Assembly: GCA_023438885.1 (NCBI GenBank)
Contig: JAEXPS010000070.1
Coordinates: 1 to 20,157, forward strand
Origin: Actinomycetes bacterium
Lineage (GTDB): Bacteria > Actinomycetota > Actinomycetes > Actinomycetales > Cellulomonadaceae
DNA: 20,157 bases
Direction of reading: 5' to 3'
Position 1 is the stretch's first letter; every line of letters begins with the position of its first letter. Below are positions 1 to 7,405 of the stretch, one piece after another. The notes under the pieces were generated by a model, which saw nothing but the letters and a program-made list of their open reading frames with translations, ran no database searches and was not told the origin of the DNA. Both the position numbers and the translations under genes were made by a program.

Positions 1-37
1 CGGGGGGGGGCCCCCCGCCGGGCCCCCCCCCCCCCGC
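1..37. other. G/C homopolymer-rich edge, probable contig-end artefact
   Basis: The first 37 bases are almost only runs of G then C (nine G, six C, then more than ten C). This is unlike the mixed coding sequence that starts at about position 38. The first gene should have roughly 10-20 more N-terminal residues here, and what this stretch encodes in frame (Gly/Pro runs) does not fit. I infer low-quality sequence at a contig end, but a real poly-G/C tract cannot be excluded. Confidence 0.6.
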
Positions 38-1222
38 GGCGAGTGGGCGGTGGTGTTCGGCACGGTGGTCCGCCTCACCGGCGACTGGACCCTGGCGGAG
101 GACTGCGCGCAGGACGCCTTCGTGCGCGCCCTCGACGCCTGGGAGCGCGACGGCGTGCCCCGCAACCCCGGGGCGTGGCTGGTCACCGCCGCGCGCAACC
201 GCGCGCTGGACGTGCTGCGTCGCCGGCGCACGGAGGAGGCGCGCTCGGCGCAGGCGGCCACCCTCGCCGTGCCGCCGGGGGAGGACGACGAGGACGACGA
301 GCGCCTGCGGCTGCTGTTCACCTGCTGCCATCCCGCCCTGCCGACGGAGGGCCGGGTCGCCCTCACGCTGCGGGCGGTGATGGGCCTGACCACGGCCGAG
401 ATCGCGCGGCTGTTCCTGGTGGGCGAGGCCACGGTGTCCCAGCGGATGCTGCGCGCCAAGCAGAAGATCGCCCACGCCGGCATCCCGTACCGCGTTCCGC
501 CGCCGGGCCTGCGCCAGGAGCGCCTCGGCGGGGTGCTCGCGGTGGTGTACCTGGTGTTCACGGAGGCGTATGCGCCCTCGAACGGCCAGGACGTGCGCGA
601 CGACCTCGCGGCCGAGGCGATCCGGCTCGCCCGGCTGCTCGTCGCCGAGGACCCGCGCAGCGCCGAGGCGCGCGGGTTGCTGGCGCTGCTGCTGCTCCAG
701 TGGTCGCGCCGGGCCGCCCGGTTCTCCGCCGACGGCGAGGTGGTGCTGCTCGAGGACCAGGACCGCTCGCTGTGGGACCGGGCGGCGATCGGGGAGGGGC
801 TGGTGCTGGCGCGCTCCGCACTGCTGGAGGGCGACGGCTGGTACGTGCTCCAGGCAGCGCTCGCGGCCCAGCACGCCCGGGCCACGACCGCGGCCGACAC
901 CGACTGGGCACTGATGGTGCACCTGTACGACCGGCTCCTCGCGATCCGTCCGTCGCCCGTGGTGGCACTGAACCGGGCGGTGGCGGTGGCGGTGCGGTCC
1001 GGCCCCGAGGCCGGGCTCGCCGCGCTCGACGAGATCGGCCGGCCCGCCGAGCTCGCCGGCAGTCACGTGCTGGACGCCGTGCGCGGCGAGCTGCTGCGCC
1101 GTGCCGGGCGGCCCCACGAAGCAGCCGAAGCCCTGCGCGCTGCCCGCAACCTCGTGCGCTCGCCCGCCGATGCCCGCCTGCTGGACCGCCGACTGGCGGA
1201 CCTGACCGCGGAGCGCCGATAG
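2..1222 (+). CDS. ECF42-type RNA polymerase sigma factor, 5'-partial
   Basis: Extracytoplasmic-function sigma factor that directs RNA polymerase to its own promoter set. The reading frame is credible from about base 38. An in-frame GTG at 50 exists, but homology begins before it (residues EWA then VVFGTVVRLTGDW), so the true start lies in or beyond the damaged left edge. Numbering from 50: region 2 spans residues 1-60 (AEDCAQDAFVRALDAW, NPGAWLVTAARNRALD). The family signature DERLRLLFTCCHPAL is at 83-97, and region 4 with its helix-turn-helix is at 100-143 (TTAEIARLFLVGEATVSQR). A long C-terminal extension of the DUF6596/TPR-like kind begins with VLAVVYLVFTEAY at about 162. That tail and the FTCCHP signature are typical of ECF42, whose members usually sit beside a YCII/DGPF-domain gene; such a gene would lie off the left edge. 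No anti-sigma factor is visible. Family assignment is firm; the regulated genes are unknown. Confidence 0.9.
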   Translation, partial: GGGPPAGPPPPRGEWAVVFGTVVRLTGDWTLAEDCAQDAFVRALDAWERDGVPRNPGAWLVTAARNRALDVLRRRRTEEARSAQAATLAVPPGEDDEDDERLRLLFTCCHPALPTEGRVALTLRAVMGLTTAEIARLFLVGEATVSQRMLRAKQKIAHAGIPYRVPPPGLRQERLGGVLAVVYLVFTEAYAPSNGQDVRDDLAAEAIRLARLLVAEDPRSAEARGLLALLLLQWSRRAARFSADGEVVLLEDQDRSLWDRAAIGEGLVLARSALLEGDGWYVLQAALAAQHARATTAADTDWALMVHLYDRLLAIRPSPVVALNRAVAVAVRSGPEAGLAALDEIGRPAELAGSHVLDAVRGELLRRAGRPHEAAEALRAARNLVRSPADARLLDRRLADLTAERR

Positions 1223-1231
1223 GGTCGCGAG
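1220..1231 (+). promoter_or_regulatory. Leaderless promoter -10 for the DMT transporter
   Basis: TAGGGT (1220-1225) matches the actinobacterial -10 pattern TAnnnT. It lies exactly 6 nt before the GTG at 1232, so transcription would start at or beside the start codon. No Shine-Dalgarno is present. The hexamer begins with the TAG stop codon of the sigma factor gene. No clear -35 is seen. Confidence 0.5.
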
Positions 1232-2218
1232 GTGGCGACCACCGAGTCAGCGGCTGTGCGGTCGCTCGTCCTTCCCGCCGTCGCCCTGGCCGTGGCGGCC
1301 GGCGGGCTCGCCGCCGCGCAGGGCCGCTTCAACGGGGACCTCGGCTCGGCCGGCGCGGGTGCGCTGGTCGCGAGCTGGGTCTCCTACGCCGGGACGGTCG
1401 GCATGTTGTTGCTGGTCACGGTGTTGAGGCGCCGTGCGGCGTTCTCGGTGGCGACCGTGCGCCGCGACGGGCGCTGGTGGTGGTTCGCGGTGGGCACGAG
1501 CAGCATCCCGATCGTGGTGTTCACCGCGCTCGGCGTGCCGCACGTCGGCGTCGCGGTGGCGGCCGTGTGCACCGTCGCCGGGCAGACGGTCGCCGGCCTG
1601 GCCTTCGACGCCCGGGGCTGGGGTGTGGACACGGCCCTCGGCCTGACGCCCCGGCGGCTGCTCGCGGGCATCACCGCCATCGCGGGCCTCGCGCTCGCGG
1701 TGGTGTCGGGCTCCGGCTCCGGGGTCGGTGTGGGGCTGGCCGTCGGCCTCGGCGTCGCGCTGTTCCTCTCCGGCCTCGCGCTGGCGATCCAGCAGGCCGG
1801 CAACGGACGCATCACGCAGATCTCCGGTGACGCCGTCCTCGCCGGCGTCACCTCCTGCACCGGCGGCTTCGTCGGCATCACGGCGGTGGTGGGGGTCGTG
1901 GCGGCCCTCGGCAGGCTGGGTGAGGTCGCGATGCCCGGGGCGGACCAGTGGTGGCTCTACCTCGGCGGCCCGCTCGGCGCGTTCATCACCGTCGCCTCGG
2001 CCTGGGCGGTGCGGCACCTGGGGACGTTCGCGCTGACCCTGGCGGCCGTCGGCGGCCAGATGGTCACCGCCGTGGTCCTCGACGTCGCCCGCGGCGTCGG
2101 CGTCCGCTGGCCCACCTACGCGGCGATCGCCGCGATCGCGGCTGCCACCCTCCTCGTCGTCCTGCCGCAACGGGCGAACGCCGCGCTGGCGCACCGCGCG
2201 CCGCCCGTCAGCCGGTGA
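1232..2218 (+). CDS. DMT-family transporter, YdcZ (DUF606) type
   Basis: Integral membrane protein of 328 aa with about ten hydrophobic helices. It has two tandem copies of the YdcZ/DUF606 domain of the drug/metabolite transporter superfamily. The internal duplication is visible: a segment QGRFNGDLGSAGAGALVASW near residue 30 is echoed by QQAGNGRITQISGDAVLAGV near residue 188, each followed by a glycine-rich helix. Both halves end with a conserved helix (VCTVAGQTVAGLAFD and LAAVGGQMVTAVVLD). Two-domain fused forms of this family are common in actinobacteria. Substrate is not known. GTG start at 1232 is chosen because it immediately follows a -10-like hexamer; there is no Shine-Dalgarno. It starts 9 bp after the sigma factor gene and its 3' end overlaps the convergent ABC permease gene by 11 bp. 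Confidence 0.88.
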   Translation: MATTESAAVRSLVLPAVALAVAAGGLAAAQGRFNGDLGSAGAGALVASWVSYAGTVGMLLLVTVLRRRAAFSVATVRRDGRWWWFAVGTSSIPIVVFTALGVPHVGVAVAAVCTVAGQTVAGLAFDARGWGVDTALGLTPRRLLAGITAIAGLALAVVSGSGSGVGVGLAVGLGVALFLSGLALAIQQAGNGRITQISGDAVLAGVTSCTGGFVGITAVVGVVAALGRLGEVAMPGADQWWLYLGGPLGAFITVASAWAVRHLGTFALTLAAVGGQMVTAVVLDVARGVGVRWPTYAAIAAIAAATLLVVLPQRANAALAHRAPPVSR

Positions 2219-3029
2219 TGTCCTTGTCCGAGAAGCGCGCCCAGGCGGCCAGGCCGAACACGACGACGTAGGCGAGGTCGGTCAGCAGGCCGAGCTGCAT
2301 CGTGGGCCAGTAGACCGGGTCGCGCAGCAGGTCCGCGAAGGCGACCTGCTTGTCCACCAGCAGCCACGGATGCAGCCAGTCCAGCTGCGGGATCGCGTCG
2401 AGGATCCACATCGTGGTGCTGACGATCGCGAGGGCGACCGCGGCGCCGAGCGGCTGCTCGGTCAGCGTCGAGATGAACAGGCCGATGGCGGCCAGAGCGG
2501 CCAGGAACGCCCCCACGTAGAGACCGGCGAGCAGCAGACGGCCGACGCCCTCGATCAGCGGGAGCGTGGTGCCCGAGAGCGTCACCACAGGATGCAGGCC
2601 GAAGAGGGCGGCACCGGCGGCGAGGCCGGCGACGATGACGACGAGCACCCCGATCAGCCCGCCGAGCACCAGGCCCAGGTACTTGGTCACCAGGAGCCGC
2701 GTGCGGCCGACGGGCACGGTGAGCAACCCGCGCAGCGTGCCGATGTTCGCCTCGCCCGCGATCGCGTCGCCGGAGAGCATCGCCATCGCCAGCGGCAGGA
2801 ACAGCCCGATCTCGACGGCGAGGGCGGCCAGCGCGACGAAGAAGCCGTTGCCGACGATCTGGGACAGGAAGCCCGCACCCTCGCCCTCCGAGCTGGGGTT
2901 GGCCAGCTTCACGGCGATCGCCATGACGACGGGGAGTGCGGCGAGGACGGCGAGCCCCGCCTTGTTGCGACGCCGCGACAGGATCAGCCGCAGCTCGGAG
3001 CGCAGGAAGCGCCAGCTACTCGCCAGCAT
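2208..3029 (-). CDS. ABC-2 type transporter permease
   Basis: Membrane subunit (273 aa, about six transmembrane helices) of an ABC exporter, partner of the ATPase encoded just upstream. A short basic N-terminus (SELRLILSRRRNKAG) precedes the first helix. The loop SGDAIAGEANIGTLRGLLTV followed by PVGRTRLLVTKY near residues 86-117 is the characteristic ABC-2 permease motif (GD-IAGE--GTLR-LL--P--R). The ATG at 3029 lies inside the end of the ATPase gene (14-bp overlap), which indicates translational coupling. The gene ends convergently with the DMT transporter, overlapping it by 11 bp with no room for a separate terminator. Substrate unknown; proteins of this class export drugs, lipids or peptides, and the adjacent LolA-like protein suggests a cell-envelope role (inference). 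Confidence 0.9.
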   Translation of the reverse strand: MLASSWRFLRSELRLILSRRRNKAGLAVLAALPVVMAIAVKLANPSSEGEGAGFLSQIVGNGFFVALAALAVEIGLFLPLAMAMLSGDAIAGEANIGTLRGLLTVPVGRTRLLVTKYLGLVLGGLIGVLVVIVAGLAAGAALFGLHPVVTLSGTTLPLIEGVGRLLLAGLYVGAFLAALAAIGLFISTLTEQPLGAAVALAIVSTTMWILDAIPQLDWLHPWLLVDKQVAFADLLRDPVYWPTMQLGLLTDLAYVVVFGLAAWARFSDKDITG

Positions 3030-3945
3030 CGAAGCCCTCGCCGGTCAGCTCGATGAACAGGTCTTCCAGGGTCGGGCGGCGCAGCACGAACTCGCGCACG
3101 GCAACCCCGGCCTCCACCAGCGCGGACACCACCGACTCGGGGGGCGTGGCGTCGAGCAGGCCGGTGGCGCCGTCGTCGGACACCAGGACCTCCGTCAGGC
3201 CGGCGGCGGCCAGCGTGCGCGCGGCGAGCTCGCGATCGGCCGTGACGACGCGGGCGGTGGCCCGCCGTGCCGCGCGCAGCTCGGTGACCTCGCCCTGGGC
3301 GACGAGCCGGCCCGTGCGCATCACGCCGACGTGCGAGCAGATCTGCTCGACCTCCGCCAGCAGGTGGCTCGAGACGAGCACCGTGGTGCCCTCGGCGCCG
3401 AGCGAGGCGACCAGGTTGCGCACCTCACGGGTGCCCTGGGGGTCCAGGCCGTTGGTGGGCTCGTCGAGCACCAGCATCTGCCTGGGCACCAGCAGCGTGG
3501 CCGCGATCGCCAGCCGCTGTCGCATGCCGAGGGAGTAGGCGCGGTACTTCTTGCTCGCGGCGTGCAGCAGGCCGACGCGGTCGAGCGCGGCGTCGGTGCG
3601 CCGCCGCGAGGTCCGGGGGTCGGCGTGCGCATCGGCCGCGTCCAGCCGGGCGAGGTTGGCGCGGCCGGACAGGTAGGGATGGAAGGCCGGGCCTTCGACG
3701 AGCGCGCCGACCTTCGGCAGCACGGCCTGCAGGTCGCCCGGCATCGGCCGCCCGAGGAGTTCCACGCCGCCCGCGTCGGGGCGTACCAGGCCGAGCACCA
3801 TGCGGATCGTCGTCGTCTTGCCCGAGCCGTTGGGGCCGAGGAACCCGTACACGGCGCCGGCCGGAACGTCGAGGTCGATGCCGTCGACCACCGTCTGGTT
3901 GCCGAAGCGCTTGGTCAGGCCGCTCGTGGTGAGAGCCGCCGTCAC
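3016..3945 (-). CDS. ABC transporter ATP-binding protein
   Basis: Nucleotide-binding subunit of 309 aa, BcrA/CcmA-like, powering the ABC-2 permease encoded downstream. Walker A GPNGSGKT is at residues 37-44, the signature YSLGMRQR at 137-144 (the LSGGQ variant usual in this subfamily), Walker B LVLDE at 158-162 with catalytic E162, the D-loop after NGLDP, and the switch histidine in SSHLL at about 194. The Q-loop position reads GALVEG, glutamate instead of glutamine, a replacement I recall as usual for this exporter subgroup. A C-terminal extension ends in EDLFIELTG, typical of the family. The reading frame is open far upstream, but the GTG at 3945 forms a GTGA overlap with the stop of the LolA-like gene and is directly followed by the conserved N-terminus (LTTSGLTKRFG), so I choose it. 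Confidence 0.93.
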   Translation of the reverse strand: MTAALTTSGLTKRFGNQTVVDGIDLDVPAGAVYGFLGPNGSGKTTTIRMVLGLVRPDAGGVELLGRPMPGDLQAVLPKVGALVEGPAFHPYLSGRANLARLDAADAHADPRTSRRRTDAALDRVGLLHAASKKYRAYSLGMRQRLAIAATLLVPRQMLVLDEPTNGLDPQGTREVRNLVASLGAEGTTVLVSSHLLAEVEQICSHVGVMRTGRLVAQGEVTELRAARRATARVVTADRELAARTLAAAGLTEVLVSDDGATGLLDATPPESVVSALVEAGVAVREFVLRRPTLEDLFIELTGEGFDAGE

Positions 3946-5150
3946 GGGGTGGCCTGAGCCAGGGCGTCCTCCAGCACGCTGACGGGCACGGCGCCGGCGG
4001 CGACGCGGCCGTCGTCGGTGACGATCACCGAGAAGAGGGTGCCGCTCAGCGCGTGGCCGGTGCCCCACGAGCCGCTGACCTCGGGCAGCGCGTCGAGGAT
4101 CGACGCGGCGGCCTCGTCGTCGGCCGCCGGCGACTCGGGCGCCTTCGCGACCACGACCGTGGACCAGCCCTCGCCGGTGACGGTGACGTCGGGCTTGGCG
4201 CCGTCGCGCCCGGGCTTGCCGGCATCGGTCGGCAGGAGCGGAACCTCGCTGACCGTGGCGCCGTCCGGGGGAGTGAACACGAAGACGTCCGCCGCCGGGG
4301 TCTCGTAGCTGAGATCCGTGTAGGCGACGGAGAGCGCAGGGTCGTCGCGCTGCGTCGAGAACACCTCGACGCGCAACGGCAGGTGGGTCTCGGCGTCGAT
4401 CGCGACGACGACCTGCTCGACGAGCGTGTCCTCGCTGCGCGGTGTCGCCACGAGCTGGTAGGCGTCGCGGCCCGCAACGGTCGTGGTGTCGCCGACCGTC
4501 ACCTCCGTGCTCGTGTCGGCCGCGGCGAGAGCGAGGGTCGCGGCGGCCTCGGGGTCGGTCGGGATCATGCTGAGGTCGAGGGGCTTGCCGAACGCCTCGA
4601 GGCCGGCCAGGTCGCGCGGGGGGAGCCCGTCCGTGGCCGAGAACTCGGGGATGGTCGCGTGGAGCACCGAGCGGTCGGCACTCTGCCAGAGCCACAGGTC
4701 GGCACCGTTGCGGATCAGGTCGGTCTCGGTGCCGTCCCCGAGGATGGCGACCCGCTTGTGCTCCGGGCCGTCCGACCAGACGCGCAGCGTGTTGTCGCCG
4801 GTCAGCAGGTCGACGACCGCAGCCTGCGCACCGCCGCCGTTGAGCCGGCTACCAGGCGCGACGGTGCCCGCGTCATCGGGAACTACCCCTGTGCCGCCCA
4901 CCTTGTCCGTCAGGCCGGGGATCTCCGGCAGGCCGAGGTCGGCGTGCACGGCAACGGTGCCCGAGAGCGTCATCGTGGTCGGCAGCGCCAGATCGGCCAG
5001 CAGCTGTGCGGCGGTGCGATCCGGCAGGTTCGGACTGTCGTCGGCCGAGGCGGCGGCCGCACCGGCCAGGCCGATGCCGGCCGCGACGACCACGGCGGCG
5101 AGAGGGGCTGCCCATCGAAGGGCGGGATGGCGTTCGACGACTCGGGCCAT
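3942..5150 (-). CDS. Secreted/membrane-anchored LolA/RseB-like protein
   Basis: Protein of 402 aa annotated in actinobacteria as a LolA-type outer-membrane lipoprotein carrier. A basic N-terminus and a hydrophobic Ala/Val segment (residues about 11-36) end in AAAASA before DDSP, consistent with a Sec signal peptide or signal anchor. The rest is a lipoprotein-carrier/RseB-like beta-barrel fold: TLSGTVAV near residue 63, DNTLRVWSDGPEHKRVAILG, then TDLIRNGADLWLWQSADRSV, and AIDAETHLPLRVEVF typical of this fold. Its organism has no Gram-negative outer membrane, so a true LolA function is unlikely; lipid or lipoprotein handling or envelope sensing is inferred. ATG at 5150 is preferred over the longer frame from 5189 because that one uses TTG and would give an awkward charged extension before the signal. 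First gene of an operon with the ABC ATPase (GTGA overlap) and permease. Confidence 0.82.
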   Translation of the reverse strand: MARVVERHPALRWAAPLAAVVVAAGIGLAGAAAASADDSPNLPDRTAAQLLADLALPTTMTLSGTVAVHADLGLPEIPGLTDKVGGTGVVPDDAGTVAPGSRLNGGGAQAAVVDLLTGDNTLRVWSDGPEHKRVAILGDGTETDLIRNGADLWLWQSADRSVLHATIPEFSATDGLPPRDLAGLEAFGKPLDLSMIPTDPEAAATLALAAADTSTEVTVGDTTTVAGRDAYQLVATPRSEDTLVEQVVVAIDAETHLPLRVEVFSTQRDDPALSVAYTDLSYETPAADVFVFTPPDGATVSEVPLLPTDAGKPGRDGAKPDVTVTGEGWSTVVVAKAPESPAADDEAAASILDALPEVSGSWGTGHALSGTLFSVIVTDDGRVAAGAVPVSVLEDALAQATP

Positions 5151-5163
5151 GCGTCGATCGTCT

Positions 5164-5175
5164 CTCCGTACGGAG
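5164..5175. promoter_or_regulatory. 12-bp perfect palindrome upstream of the LolA-like gene
   Basis: CTCCGTACGGAG reads the same on both strands. It lies 13 bp upstream of the ATG of the LolA-like gene, where an operator could sit. No promoter hexamers around it are convincing. It could be chance. Confidence 0.25.
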
Positions 5176-5189
5176 CCAAGCGCCACCAA

Positions 5190-5229
5190 CCGCAGGATGA
5201 CGTTTGCCGACCAGGTCGTCGTCCTGCGG
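5190..5229. repeat. Imperfect inverted repeat between LLM and LolA-like genes
   Basis: The left arm CCGCAGGATGAC (5190-5201) pairs with GTCGTCCTGCGG (5218-5229) over 12 bp with a single T-G position, around a 16-nt loop. It lies about 90 bp after the LLM oxidoreductase stop and 40 bp before the LolA-like gene, both on the minus strand. It may be a terminator for the former or a leader structure for the latter. There is no T tract. Confidence 0.35.
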
Positions 5230-5317
5230 AACGAGCCTCGGGCGCGGTCTCGCGAGGAGACGACTCAGGTCAACAGCTCGATCGGGCGCCTGACTGCTGA
5301 CGGCCAGGCGGCGCGAC

Positions 5318-6373
5318 TCAGCGCCAGCCGAGTCCCGGGGCGACGTGCGTGAGGATCGACTCCAGCACGTGGGCGTTGTAGTCGACGCCGAGCTGGTTCG
5401 GCACGGTCAGGAGCAGGGTGTCGGCGGCCGCGATGGCCTCGTCGCCCTGGAGCTCCTCGATGAGCCGGTCCGGCTCCGCGGCGTACGAGCGGCCGAAGAT
5501 CGCGCGGGTGGTGGGGTCGATGTAGCCCACCATGTCCTCGTCGTCCCCGCCGTGGCCGAAGTAGGCGCGGTCGCGGTCGTCGACGAGCGCGAAGATGCTG
5601 CGGCTCACCGAGACGCGCGGCTCGCGCTCGTGCCCCGCCTCCTTCCAGGTGTCGCGAAAGGCCTGGATCTGCTCGGCCTGCTGGATGTGGAACGGCTTGC
5701 CCGACTCGTCGTTCTTGAGCGTGGAGCTCATGAGGTTCATCCCGAGCTCGGCGGCCCACCGGGCAGTGGCGTCCGACCCGGCGCCCCACCAGATCCGCTC
5801 CCGCAGCCCCTCGGAGTACGGCTCGAGGCGCAGCATGCCCGGCGGGTTGGGGAACATGGGCCGAGGGTTGGGCTGGGCGAACGCCGCGCCCTCGATCACC
5901 TTGAGGAACACCTCGGTGTGGTTGCGGGCCATGTCCGCGTCCGACGAGCCCTCGGCGGGCTCGTAGCCGAAGTAGCGGAAGCCGTCGATCACCTGCTCGG
6001 GGGAGCCGCGGCTGATGCCGAGCTGGAGCCGCCCGCCGGCCAGCAGGTCCGCCGCGCCGGCGTCCTCCGCCATGTACATCGGGTTCTCGTAGCGCATGTC
6101 GACCACGGCCGTGCCGATCTCGATGCGGCTGGTTCGTGCGCCGATCGCCGCCAGCAGCGGGAACGGCGAGCCCAGCTGCCGGGCGAAGTGGTGGACGCGG
6201 AAATAGGCGCCGTCGGCGCCCAGCTCCTCGGCGGCGACCGCCAGCTCCAGCGACTGTGTGAGCGCGTCCCCGGCGGAGCGCGTGTGCGACGACGGCGACG
6301 GCGTCCAGTGGCCGAACGACAGGAACCCGATGTTCTTCATGGCCGGTGCAACGCTGCCAGGGCCCGCGGGCAT
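5318..6373 (-). CDS. LLM class flavin-dependent oxidoreductase (luciferase-like)
   Basis: Luciferase-like monooxygenase family protein of 351 aa, a TIM barrel that uses reduced FMN or F420 to oxidise an unknown small molecule. The family N-terminus KNIGFLSFGHW begins at residue 13. Characteristic segments follow: LELAVAAEELGADGAYFRVH, RTSRIEIGTAVVDMRYENP, and DLLAGGRLQLGISRGSPEQV. Two starts compete. ATG at 6373 has GGAG 8 nt upstream and is used here. ATG at 6340 gives exactly the usual family N-terminus but lacks a Shine-Dalgarno. It is 167 bp upstream of the LolA-like gene on the same strand and divergent from the alpha/beta hydrolase at 6473. Nothing nearby reveals the substrate. Confidence 0.9.
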   Translation of the reverse strand: MPAGPGSVAPAMKNIGFLSFGHWTPSPSSHTRSAGDALTQSLELAVAAEELGADGAYFRVHHFARQLGSPFPLLAAIGARTSRIEIGTAVVDMRYENPMYMAEDAGAADLLAGGRLQLGISRGSPEQVIDGFRYFGYEPAEGSSDADMARNHTEVFLKVIEGAAFAQPNPRPMFPNPPGMLRLEPYSEGLRERIWWGAGSDATARWAAELGMNLMSSTLKNDESGKPFHIQQAEQIQAFRDTWKEAGHEREPRVSVSRSIFALVDDRDRAYFGHGGDDEDMVGYIDPTTRAIFGRSYAAEPDRLIEELQGDEAIAAADTLLLTVPNQLGVDYNAHVLESILTHVAPGLGWR

Positions 6374-6409
6374 CCTGACCGCTCCGGATGTGCTCAGCCG
6401 GGGCGCGGG

Positions 6410-6415
6410 TAGCCT
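6410..6415 (+). promoter_or_regulatory. Possible -10 element for the alpha/beta hydrolase
   Basis: TAGCCT fits TAnnnT and would give an RNA start near 6422 with a leader of about 50 nt to the ATG at 6473. No good -35 is seen, so support is weak. Confidence 0.3.
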
Positions 6416-6472
6416 CTCCCAGGCAGGTCACAGCGCCTGCGCGGCGAGGCGGCGGGACGAAGGACGGCGACG

Positions 6473-7405
6473 ATGAGCGACGGGCACCCGACGGGCGGCG
6501 ACCCCGCCTGGCCGACCCCGGAGCAGGTCGACGCCTTCGACTGGCTCACGCTGCCGCCCGGCACCCGCACCGGCTGGTTCGAGGCGCCGAGCGGCAAGCT
6601 GGCGCTCGCCGAATGGGGCCCGAAGGACGGCGAGACAGTGCTCGCCCTGCCCGGGGTCACCGGCTCGAAGGAGGACTTCGCGCTGGTCGGCCCGCTGTTG
6701 GCGGCGCGGGGCTACCGGGTGATCGCGGTGGACCTGGCCGGACAGTACGAGTCGCACGGCGCGGGGCCCACCCACGGGGGCACGTACAGCCTCAAGCTCC
6801 ACGTGCGCGACGCCAAGGCCCTCCTCGACGCGTACGGGCCGGCCCACGTGATCGGGTACTCCTTCGCCGGCATGGTGGCCACGCAGCTCGTCGTGCGGCG
6901 CCGCAGCCTGGTGCGCAGCGTGATGCTGGTCTCCGCCCCGCCACTGGCCGGCAACGCGCTGGCGGCCGTCCGGATCGTCGGGCCGCTGGCCCTCGTCGTC
7001 GGGCCGAAGGTGGCCGCCGCGCTGATGACCTGGGGCATCCGCTGGAACCTCAACCGCGCCACGGCCACCCGGGTGCGCCTGGTCAGGCATCGCCTCCAGT
7101 TCACGCGGCCGGAGTCCGTGCCGGACGCGATGGCCGCGATGATGGCCGTGCCGGACGTCGAGGCGCGGCTGCGGTCCTCGGGGGTGCCGATGCTGGTCAC
7201 CGCCGGGACGGGCGACCTCTGGACCGCCGACAAGCACGAGGCCTTCGCCGCGCGGATCGGCGCCCGCTGCCGCATCTACGCGACCGGGCACTCGCCGATG
7301 GAGACGGTGCCGGGCCGGATGGCGGCGGACCTAGTCGAGTTCCTCACGACGAGCGGACGCGGTCCCGGACGCGCGTCTGGGCCGGCGGCATCCAGCCGCG
7401 CTTGA
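6473..7405 (+). CDS. Alpha/beta hydrolase
   Basis: Serine hydrolase of the alpha/beta fold, 310 aa, with no signal peptide. The nucleophile elbow is GYSFAG with Ser130. The likely acid is Asp248 in AGTGDLW and the base His273 in ATGHSPMET. The oxyanion region follows ALPGVTGS at about 58-64. A cap of about 90 residues between the elbow and the acid probably defines the substrate, which I cannot name. The ATG is preceded by AAGGA about 9 nt upstream, a good ribosome binding site. The last 62 bp overlap the 3' end of the convergent glycosyltransferase gene. The extreme C-terminus (GRGPGRASGPAASSRA) is low-complexity and may simply be read-through of the neighbour's antisense strand. Confidence 0.88.
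   Translation: MSDGHPTGGDPAWPTPEQVDAFDWLTLPPGTRTGWFEAPSGKLALAEWGPKDGETVLALPGVTGSKEDFALVGPLLAARGYRVIAVDLAGQYESHGAGPTHGGTYSLKLHVRDAKALLDAYGPAHVIGYSFAGMVATQLVVRRRSLVRSVMLVSAPPLAGNALAAVRIVGPLALVVGPKVAAALMTWGIRWNLNRATATRVRLVRHRLQFTRPESVPDAMAAMMAVPDVEARLRSSGVPMLVTAGTGDLWTADKHEAFAARIGARCRIYATGHSPMETVPGRMAADLVEFLTTSGRGPGRASGPAASSRA

Noticed and set aside
43..1830. A 595-codon plus-strand frame through the sigma factor and DMT genes
   Set aside because: Arg/Gly/Ala-rich shadow of the two real genes in another frame; no recognisable domain.
3946..4695. N-terminal extension of the ABC ATPase frame up to 4695
   Set aside because: It lies within the LolA-like gene, has no homology-like features, and the GTGA overlap at 3942-3945 gives a natural start.
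5247..5261. Small hairpin GTCTC-GCGAG-GAGAC in the LLM/LolA-like spacer
   Set aside because: Only a 5-bp stem; expected by chance at this GC content.
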